A stretch of 61,362 nucleotides of DNA from an uncultured Alphaproteobacteria bacterium (GTDB lineage: Bacteria; Pseudomonadota; Alphaproteobacteria; Rhodobacterales; Rhodobacteraceae). This document shows positions 55,040 through 61,362 of the stretch, piece after piece. Every line of letters starts with the position of its first letter. The first letter of the stretch is position 1. A program made the position numbers and the translations under genes. The stretch spans positions 1-61,362 of the forward strand of contig CABZEW010000007.1 in the NCBI GenBank assembly GCA_902524845.1. Direction: 5' to 3'. The notes beneath the pieces were generated by a model, which was not told where the DNA came from, made no database searches, and saw nothing but the letters and a program-made list of their open reading frames with translations.

Positions 55040-55759
55040 TCATTCCTTAAACAGTATGCAGGAGAACTGTCTTTTGGAGAGTATTGAACACAAATTTTCG
55101 CCTTCTTCTTTAGAGTTAATATTTATCAATTGAACTTTAAATAATTTTTTTTCACCCTCCAATCTCTCAAAAATTTTTAAGTTGTTAGCTTTCAGCAAAG
55201 GATCATTTCTTTTTTCTACAAATTTTTTAAACTCAGCGGCTTCTGGAAGAGAGCTGAATGTCCCTAAATAAAGTTTGAGAATTCCACTTTCTTCATTTTT
55301 TGTCTTAAATTTATTCTTTTCTTCAACGGCATTGACAACCTCTTTAAGAGCATCTTCAATAGCTAAACTTAAGTCCTTCTTATCACTTTTAGTGAGTTGA
55401 TTGGTCTTTATTTCTTTTCTAAGGTTTACAAAATTTTGATCAGTTTTATTCAAAACGATGGCATGTTTTTCTGGTATCTTGGGCGCATTTTCAAGACCTT
55501 TATAAATTGATAAATCTTCGTCGTTGAATGATTTTCCGCCTGGGTTGGCCGGTTCAACCCTAATATTTCCCTCTATAGCATTTATTATAGGCAAACTATT
55601 CACATTTTTTTCTGGAATTTTAATAGCCCAGTATACTATGAGCCCTATTACCACTAATGATATACAGCTCACCATCCAACCTCCAACTAATAATAAATAG
55701 TATAATGCGGTCTTTTTTTCTACCGTGTAGGATGTTATGTTGTCTGCCCGTTCGCTCAT
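55040..55759 (-). CDS. SPOR-domain envelope protein
   Basis: A 239-residue protein with one membrane span (about 23-46), a low-complexity periplasmic linker rich in Lys, Glu and Asn, and a C-terminal SPOR domain (about 163-237: ILKLYLGTFSSLPEAAEF ... LFKVQLINI ... CSILSKRQFSCILFK). SPOR domains bind denuded peptidoglycan at division sites. Located just after argS, as in many alphaproteobacteria. Confidence 0.87.
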   Translation of the reverse strand: MSERADNITSYTVEKKTALYYLLLVGGWMVSCISLVVIGLIVYWAIKIPEKNVNSLPIINAIEGNIRVEPANPGGKSFNDEDLSIYKGLENAPKIPEKHAIVLNKTDQNFVNLRKEIKTNQLTKSDKKDLSLAIEDALKEVVNAVEEKNKFKTKNEESGILKLYLGTFSSLPEAAEFKKFVEKRNDPLLKANNLKIFERLEGEKKLFKVQLININSKEEGENLCSILSKRQFSCILFKE

Positions 55760-55771
55760 TTTTTAATGATG

Positions 55772-57517
55772 TTAGTACATTTCGTCCAAAGGAACAATAC
55801 CTAGAAGAGATAGCCCATTCCTTATGACTATCTGAGTGGAATTTGCCAACGCCAAACGATTGGCACACAATTCTTGTGCTCCCTCAACAATAAACCTGTA
55901 GGAGCCAGATTCATATGAGGACTGGTATAAACTATGAAAAGAGGAAGCAACCTCATTTAAATAAAAAGCTATTCTATGAGGTTCATGAAATTTCGCTGAT
56001 TGTCTGACTACATTTGGCCACTCTGATAGCTTTTTTACCAAAGTAAGCTCGTTCTCTATTAATGGAAATGTTCTTTTCTCTAAATCCTCTACCTTAGATA
56101 ATGGCCACATATTTAATTCTTTTGCACGCTTTAAGACCGATGAAATTCTAGCGTGAGCATAATTCACGTAAAACACAGGGTTATCTTTTGACTTTGACAG
56201 CATTAAATCAATATCGAAATCTAACGGAACATCGTTGTTTCTAGTTAACATAACAAATCGTATAAAGTCAGAGTTAACCTCCTCTAAGAGATCTTGAATA
56301 AGTATATAGTCGCCTGCTCTTTTTGACATTTTCAGGACTTTCTCATTTTTTATAAGTTTAACTAGTTGGACAAGTTTGACTTCGAATTCAACTCTCTTTT
56401 CCGCAAACGCATTAATTACAGCTTTTAAACGGCTTACATAGCCGCTGTGGTCTGCCCCAAGAATATCTATAACCACGTCAAAGCCCCTTTTAAGTTTGTC
56501 AGCATGATAGGCAAGGTCAGGAGCAAAGTAGGTCCATGATCCATCTGATTTTTTGATGGGTCGATCGATATCATCATCAAATTTAGTTGATTTAAATAAC
56601 ATTTGTTCTCTTGCCTCCCAGTCAGTGTGAGTTTTACCCTTAGGTGCCTCGATAATTCCATTATAAATCAATCCCTTATCTTTAAGTGTGCTAAGAGCTG
56701 TCTCTATTGCGTTGGAATTAATCATTGTTTGCTCGGAGAAAAAGTTATCCATCTCAATGTTCAAAGATGCTAGATCTGACTTGATCACTTTCATCATATA
56801 TTCTAAAGAAAATTCACGAATAATTTTATCTCGTTCAAACTCTTCGGTATTTTTGAGTTCCTCTCCGTATTTATCTAAAAGTTTTTCAGCTACCGGTAAT
56901 AAATAGTCCCCTGGATATGAGTCCTCTGGAAGAGCAATGTCGTCTCCCAAAGTTTGAAGGTATCTGTAATATACAGTTCTTACTAAAATGCCAATTTGTG
57001 CTCCACCATCATTTACATAATATTCCTTAGTAACTTGGAAACCCACAAATTCCAAAAGTCTGGCGAGAGCATCCCCAAACACCGCCCCTCTTACATGTCC
57101 AAGATGAAGGGGGCCTGTCGGATTAGCAGATACAAATTCTAAATTTACTTTTCTTCCTCTACCAAATCTATCTTCCCCATAGGATTTGTCGTTTGACATA
57201 ATCTCGATGATAAGACTATCCCAAAATTTAAGATTGATTTTGATATTTAGAAAACCTGGGCCATCAAGTGATACAGCATCTATGATATCTTCATCACCCA
57301 TCTTAGATTTAATCAATTCACCTATGTCTCTTGGATTAGAAGACAGCGCTTTTCCAAGAACCATAGCCACGTTTGTGGAATAATCTCCCTGATGTTGTTT
57401 TTTTGGCCGCTCTACCACAATATTGTCGATGTTAAAGGGTTTCTGGATTTTTTTTTCCTCAACCAACTCATCCACACTATTAAGAATTTTATCTCGTAAA
57501 ATATTGACAATATCCAA
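55772..57517 (-). CDS. argS: Arginyl-tRNA synthetase
   Basis: A 581-residue class I enzyme charging tRNA-Arg. HIGH motif in ANPTGPLHLGHVRG (131-144), KMSK-like VLKMSKRAGDYI, YVNDGGAQI and the DALR anticodon domain at the C-terminus (FYLNEVASSFHSLYQ). Full length. Next to dgt (23 bases) and the SPOR gene (12 bases). Confidence 0.97.
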   Translation of the reverse strand: MDIVNILRDKILNSVDELVEEKKIQKPFNIDNIVVERPKKQHQGDYSTNVAMVLGKALSSNPRDIGELIKSKMGDEDIIDAVSLDGPGFLNIKINLKFWDSLIIEIMSNDKSYGEDRFGRGRKVNLEFVSANPTGPLHLGHVRGAVFGDALARLLEFVGFQVTKEYYVNDGGAQIGILVRTVYYRYLQTLGDDIALPEDSYPGDYLLPVAEKLLDKYGEELKNTEEFERDKIIREFSLEYMMKVIKSDLASLNIEMDNFFSEQTMINSNAIETALSTLKDKGLIYNGIIEAPKGKTHTDWEAREQMLFKSTKFDDDIDRPIKKSDGSWTYFAPDLAYHADKLKRGFDVVIDILGADHSGYVSRLKAVINAFAEKRVEFEVKLVQLVKLIKNEKVLKMSKRAGDYILIQDLLEEVNSDFIRFVMLTRNNDVPLDFDIDLMLSKSKDNPVFYVNYAHARISSVLKRAKELNMWPLSKVEDLEKRTFPLIENELTLVKKLSEWPNVVRQSAKFHEPHRIAFYLNEVASSFHSLYQSSYESGSYRFIVEGAQELCANRLALANSTQIVIRNGLSLLGIVPLDEMY

Positions 57518-57540
57518 TTTTCACTCCCTCAAATTTCTTT

Positions 57541-58692
57541 CTATTTAACTTTTGTTCTTATTTTATCAAAAGCCTCTAGCGCCTCTTTGTCAGTCATGCC
57601 TGCGATGAAATCTCCAACTAGATTTAATTTTCTATGTCTCAAGCTTTTGAATTTTGTATAAAATTTATTTTCCAAAAGTGATTTTGGTATATCATTCATG
57701 CAATCTAAATAGTAGTCAAATAACACATTCACTACATCCGCCGCTTCTCTCCTCATAAAATTAATCTCTTCACTTCTGTATAAGTTGTTAAAAAGATATT
57801 TCTTTAATTTCATTATTTTTTTTCTTGCCTTAGAGGAAAATTCGATAAGATTTCCTACATGTAAATTAGGAGAGTTATTTTCGATATTTTTTATGTTCTC
57901 ACATGAATGAAAAATTAAATCATTCACTAAATAACTAATTAAGTCTCTACATCCCTGAGCCACCGAAAGTGTTTCTGAGCCTTTAAGCGGTTGTTCTAAA
58001 CATAATAACTCTCCAAAAAATGGAGCTTTTTTTAAGTTCATAAAAGATAAAATTCCTGCTTCATGCCCGTCGGCAACATCATGCGCACAATAGGCAATAT
58101 CATCAGATAAAGACGCAACTTGAGCTTCTAAAGATGGGAATAGATTAAGGCCTATGCCCTTTTCTTTTCCCAAAGATATATTTTCATCCCAAAACACCTT
58201 AATAGTTTCATTTTTTTGATCTACGGGCCCATTGTGCTTAACTATTCCATCTAAAGACTCAAAACACAAATTAAGCCCACAAAACGTTGAATACTGCTGC
58301 TCCAATACAGTTACCACTTTAAGGGTTTGGAAATTATGGTCAAATCCTCCTACCTCTTTCATAAGACTATTCAAGCTCTCTTCGCCGGTATGGCCAAAAG
58401 GTGGATGACCTAGGTCATGTGCAAGAGCGACAGTCTCACAAAGATCAACATTTAAACCAAGATGTTTGGCAATAGTCCTTGCTATCTGACTCACTTCAAT
58501 CGTATGTGTCAGTCGTGTTCTAAAAACATCATTAGTAGTAGAAAAGAAAACCTGAGATTTATTTTGTAACTTTCTAAAGGCTTTGGAGTGGATAATTCTA
58601 TCCCTGTCTCTCTGGAAAATGGATCTTATAGAACAAGGTTCTTCTTGATACACTCTTCCTAACGATTTATCGGGATCAGACGCTATGTTCAA
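57541..58692 (-). CDS. dgt: dNTP triphosphohydrolase (dGTPase-like)
   Basis: A 383-residue HD-domain enzyme that hydrolyses dNTPs to nucleoside and triphosphate. Metal ligands: His63 in RLTHTIEVSQIA, His92-Asp93 in AHDLGHPPFGHTGEE, and the later Asp in DDIAYCAHDVADG. Start near RSIFQRDRDRIIHSKAFRKLQNKSQVF. Head of the dgt-argS-SPOR run; divergent from the Fe-S carrier. Confidence 0.94.
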   Translation of the reverse strand: MNIASDPDKSLGRVYQEEPCSIRSIFQRDRDRIIHSKAFRKLQNKSQVFFSTTNDVFRTRLTHTIEVSQIARTIAKHLGLNVDLCETVALAHDLGHPPFGHTGEESLNSLMKEVGGFDHNFQTLKVVTVLEQQYSTFCGLNLCFESLDGIVKHNGPVDQKNETIKVFWDENISLGKEKGIGLNLFPSLEAQVASLSDDIAYCAHDVADGHEAGILSFMNLKKAPFFGELLCLEQPLKGSETLSVAQGCRDLISYLVNDLIFHSCENIKNIENNSPNLHVGNLIEFSSKARKKIMKLKKYLFNNLYRSEEINFMRREAADVVNVLFDYYLDCMNDIPKSLLENKFYTKFKSLRHRKLNLVGDFIAGMTDKEALEAFDKIRTKVK

Positions 58693-58768
58693 AAAAATGC
58701 TCGCTACTTGCCTATTTAACTAGACCAGTATATATTACGCTATAGCTGTATATGCAAAGAAAGAAAAT

Positions 58769-59107
58769 ATGAATTTGAGAATACCTCCAACTGTAACTGA
58801 CAGAGCATTTAAAAAAATAGATAGTTCTTGTGAGAGCAAGACTTTGAGAGTTGCCGTAAAAGGTGGAGGTTGCTCTGGCTTCCAGTACGTTTTTAATATG
58901 GTAGACCAAGTTAATGAAGACGACCAAGTTTTTGAGAAATACGAGTGTAAGGTCATTATAGATAAAATCTCTTTAGAGTTTCTGCAGGGCGCCGAAATTG
59001 ACTATAGGGAAGAGCTTATAGGTTCAAGTTTTAAAATTAGCAACCCTAACGCCAGCTCATCATGCGGATGTGGCACAAGTTTTTCATTCTCACCCTCATT
59101 TGAATAG
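58769..59107 (+). CDS. erpA: A-type iron-sulfur carrier (ErpA/IscA)
   Basis: A 112-residue A-type carrier. The three cluster cysteines are kept: Cys35 in VKGGGCSGFQY and Cys99/Cys101 in SCGCGTSFS. It delivers Fe-S clusters to target enzymes. Placement between dgt and xth, divergent from dgt, is common in Rhodobacterales. ErpA versus IscA cannot be told apart by eye. Confidence 0.92.
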   Translation: MNLRIPPTVTDRAFKKIDSSCESKTLRVAVKGGGCSGFQYVFNMVDQVNEDDQVFEKYECKVIIDKISLEFLQGAEIDYREELIGSSFKISNPNASSSCGCGTSFSFSPSFE

Positions 59108-59114
59108 ATTGCAG

Positions 59115-59888
59115 ATGAAAATTGTCACCTTTAACGTTAACGGTGTACGAGCGAGGATGGACACGCTAATTGAGTGGCTTAAAGATACCAACCCCGATGT
59201 GGTAGCCCTTCAAGAAATAAAAATTCAGGATGTAGACTTTCCCAGAACTATATTTGAAAAACTTGGTTACAACTGTTACCTGAACGGACAAAAATCATTT
59301 AATGGAGTTGCGATCCTAACAAAAGGGGAAGCTAAGTTGTCAAGCAAGGTTTTACCTGGCAATAACGATGATCAACAAGCACGCTTCATAGAAGTCTATT
59401 ATAAGAGAAAAAGATTTATGTGTATTTATCTACCAAATGGCAACCCAAAAGATACGGAAAAGTTTGTTTATAAATTGGAATGGATGGATAGACTGGTTGA
59501 ATATTGTAATGAGGCACTTAAGTCAGAGGAAGAGATTATTGTTCTGGGAGACTTTAATGTTATTCCTCAATATGACGACTGCATGTCTCCTAAGCAATGG
59601 GCGAAAGATGCATTATTTGATTCTGAAGTTAGAACAAAATTTCATTACTTACTTAATTTGGGATACTTGGATGCAATCAGAATATTGGATAACTCTAATT
59701 CAATCTATACTCAATGGGATTACAGAGATCGAGCTTGGGAAGAAAATAATGGGGTTAGAATTGATCATATACTTTTAAGCCCAACTGCCGCTGACAACTT
59801 GGAAGATAGCTGGATTGAGTCGACTTTGAGAAGCCATGCGAAACCATCGGACCACGTTCCTGTTTGGGTTTTACTTGGTGACAAGTAA
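59115..59888 (+). CDS. xth: Exodeoxyribonuclease III
   Basis: A 257-residue AP endonuclease from the ATG before KIVTFNVNGVRAR (an earlier in-frame ATG at 59070 would overlap the Fe-S carrier gene and add 15 unlikely residues). Motifs: ALQEIKIQD (metal Glu), VLGDFNVIP, GVRIDHILLSP and SDHVPVWV. Repairs abasic sites in DNA. Ends 1 base before the convergent flavin monooxygenase. Confidence 0.95.
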   Translation: MKIVTFNVNGVRARMDTLIEWLKDTNPDVVALQEIKIQDVDFPRTIFEKLGYNCYLNGQKSFNGVAILTKGEAKLSSKVLPGNNDDQQARFIEVYYKRKRFMCIYLPNGNPKDTEKFVYKLEWMDRLVEYCNEALKSEEEIIVLGDFNVIPQYDDCMSPKQWAKDALFDSEVRTKFHYLLNLGYLDAIRILDNSNSIYTQWDYRDRAWEENNGVRIDHILLSPTAADNLEDSWIESTLRSHAKPSDHVPVWVLLGDK

Positions 59889-59889
59889 A

Positions 59890-61155
59890 TCAACCTTTAT
59901 ACCTGTAAATCCAATCAAGCCTTTTGAAAAAAAAATTTGGAAAGAGACTTGTTATGCATCTCAAAAAAAGAAACAACCCCTTTCTAAACACTTTTTGCTC
60001 CAAATGATATACCTTTTCATTAAACCTCGAAACTCGATCTAATTGGTATATTCTTTTAATTCTCTTTTTGGAGTATTTGATTAATCCTTTCTTTAGGTCT
60101 AATGGAAACTCCTTTACACAATTGGCTAATTCAAAACTGTCCTCTAAAGCCTTATTAGCACCCTGAGCCATATAAGGTAGCATCCCATGAGCAGCATCGC
60201 CTACCATCACTACATTTTTTTTTTGTATTGTAACAGGTATTCCGCTCTCAATTACGGGCCACCTATAGATCTTTTTTACATCAGGGATGTAAGGCTTGAG
60301 AATCTCATTTAGTTCAAAATCATTTAAGAATTTCTGCTTTGCAACCTTTTCCTTCCAATGGTTAACCGTATGCCCACTTTCTCTTTTACAAAAAACAAAG
60401 TTAATCATTCCATTCTTTCCAGTTGGATATGTTACAAAATGTCTACCTTTACCAAAGAATAGATTGATGTTATTTTCTGAAAAAATAGGAGGTAAGTTTT
60501 TGTTGCTCAATACAAATCGATAAGCAGATTGTGTAATGTTACGAGTCTTATTTTCCCTAAAAATAGTACTTTTCCATGATGAACCTACTCCATCTGCAAC
60601 TACTATGAGGTCTTTTTCGATTTTCTTACCTTTGTATGATATATAAATATTTTCATGATCTTTTTTTACTAAGGGGAGTGCTCTCGAACCAAAGTTCACT
60701 CGAATTTTTTTCTCTCTTACTTTTTCAAACAGTATTTTTACAAGAAGCGATCTATGAAGAGTAATAAATGACTTGCCATAGCGGCGCTTTAATCGGTGCC
60801 GAATTTCCAAACACCCAATACTTTTCAAGTCACTCTCATCTATCAAGCACAACTTATTAGGTTTCAATCCAGCTTCAACTACTGGCCTATCCAGATCCAA
60901 CTTCTTGAGAACAAACAAGCCATTGGAGGTAATTTGTATGCCTGCTCCTTCACTTTTTATGTACTTATCTTTTTCAAATACGATAACGTTGCAGCCTAGC
61001 CGCTCCAAAAGAAGTGCAGAGCATAAGCCAGATATTCCAGCTCCAATTATCGCTACGTCCAACTTCTTTGGTTTTATGCGCCTAGAATTTTCTTTTAGCC
61101 TAATCGTCCCTATGATCTCTTTCGCGCCTCTCGTGTCGCTCCTGAGCTTCGACAC
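59890..61155 (-). CDS. FAD-dependent monooxygenase (salicylate-hydroxylase-like)
   Basis: A group A flavin monooxygenase of about 390-421 residues. FAD site VAIIGAGISGLCSALLLERLG, DG motif VVADGVGSSWK and GD motif VMVGDAAHGMLPYMAQGANKALED are all intact. The ATG at 61155 overlaps dksA by 56 bases, and the first 32 residues are not family-like; a TTG at 61062 would start right at the FAD fold. The C-terminus is basic and hydrophobic. Substrate unknown; ring hydroxylation is the family norm. Confidence 0.85.
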   Translation of the reverse strand: MSKLRSDTRGAKEIIGTIRLKENSRRIKPKKLDVAIIGAGISGLCSALLLERLGCNVIVFEKDKYIKSEGAGIQITSNGLFVLKKLDLDRPVVEAGLKPNKLCLIDESDLKSIGCLEIRHRLKRRYGKSFITLHRSLLVKILFEKVREKKIRVNFGSRALPLVKKDHENIYISYKGKKIEKDLIVVADGVGSSWKSTIFRENKTRNITQSAYRFVLSNKNLPPIFSENNINLFFGKGRHFVTYPTGKNGMINFVFCKRESGHTVNHWKEKVAKQKFLNDFELNEILKPYIPDVKKIYRWPVIESGIPVTIQKKNVVMVGDAAHGMLPYMAQGANKALEDSFELANCVKEFPLDLKKGLIKYSKKRIKRIYQLDRVSRFNEKVYHLEQKVFRKGLFLFLRCITSLFPNFFFKRLDWIYRYKG

Positions 61156-61362
61156 TAAACGTAGCTATAGGACGGGCATCCAATCTTTTCAAAGATATAG
61201 GTTCGCCAGTTTCATCGCAATAGCCGTAGGATCCGTCATCTATTCTCCTTAATGCAGAGTCAATTTTGGAAATAAGTTTTCTCTGTCTATCTCTAGTCCT
61301 TAGCTCTAATGCGCGATCTGTTTCCTCTGAAGCTCTATCGGCAACATCTGGAATATTTCTGG
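61100..61362 (-). CDS. dksA: DksA-type RNA polymerase regulator, 3' part (N-terminus beyond the window)
   Basis: Reading from the window edge, the minus strand encodes about 86 residues ending in a TAG at 61100: a coiled-coil part (ASEETDRALELRTRDRQRKL) then SYGYCDETGEPISLKRLDARP and SVEAQERHERRERDH. This is the C-terminal globular part of DksA, which with ppGpp tunes rRNA promoters. The zinc-finger region holds only one cysteine, as in the alphaproteobacterial form. The start lies outside the window. Confidence 0.92.
   Translation of the reverse strand, partial: RNIPDVADRASEETDRALELRTRDRQRKLISKIDSALRRIDDGSYGYCDETGEPISLKRLDARPIATFSVEAQERHERRERDHRDD

Overview
The window reads as a chromosomal segment of a streamlined, AT-rich (by eye mid-30s % GC) marine-type alphaproteobacterium, most likely a low-GC member of Rhodobacterales. 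This rests on gene neighbourhoods: ccmABCD-ccmG facing yciB-ftsY, degQ-DUF2065-hflC-hflK-gor-rpiA, folB-folP-glmM, glyQ-DUF6446-glyS-ppdK-like, pyrC-pyrE, bamE/DUF177-rpmF-plsX-ihfA-merR, and dgt-argS-SPOR-scpA-scpB. Exact taxon is inference (the NAC11-7/HTCC2255 type would fit). Genes are packed very tightly, several convergent pairs overlap or are separated by 1-7 bases, and there is no IS element, CRISPR array or prophage.

Layout. 1-4.2 kb: a Sel1-repeat protein, a gene-poor patch next to tRNA-Ser(GGA), an alanyl-tRNA editing protein and a large MscS-type channel. 4.4-15.9 kb: the main accessory block. Nine minus-strand genes lie 1-20 bases apart (DUF2182, DUF1326, a crotonyl-CoA carboxylase/reductase-like enzyme, a class V aminotransferase-like protein, a DNA photolyase, a flavin oxidoreductase, DUF1365, a cyclopropane-synthase-like methyltransferase and an MFS carrier). 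They converge on a DUF6134 protein and a short-chain dehydrogenase. Parts of this set resemble the singlet-oxygen (sigmaE/ChrR) regulon of Rhodobacter, where such genes serve photorepair and fatty-acid methylation.

16-24 kb: cytochrome c maturation (ccmA-D, ccmG), yciB, ftsY, xseA, purD, a ferredoxin, and an orphan C-terminal OB domain of the SOS polymerase DnaE2/ImuC preceded by a perfect alphaproteobacterial LexA box. 24-30.8 kb: periplasmic protease DegQ, the HflKC complex, glutathione reductase, ribose-5-phosphate isomerase without a normal start codon, thiamine pyrophosphokinase and DUF2842. 30.8-39.6 kb: purA, serA, serC, glmM, folP, a phosphoglycolate-phosphatase-like HAD protein, folB with a long tail, and a SleB-type wall hydrolase. 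39.6-48.2 kb: a PPDK-like protein with a decayed ATP-grasp domain, glycyl-tRNA synthetase subunits, folE, pyrC and pyrE.

48.2-61.4 kb: an OlsB-like acyltransferase, msrB, bamE, the DUF177-rpmF-plsX-ihfA-merR run (fabH missing from its usual place), tRNA-Pro(GGG), a double-length dCTP deaminase, scpB/scpA, a SPOR protein (nagZ missing from its usual place), argS, dgt, an A-type Fe-S carrier, xth, a flavin monooxygenase and the 3' part of dksA. Most genes are housekeeping. The points most worth following are the 4.4-15.9 kb operon, the SOS-linked DnaE2 fragment, the rpiA start, and the two gaps in otherwise conserved clusters.
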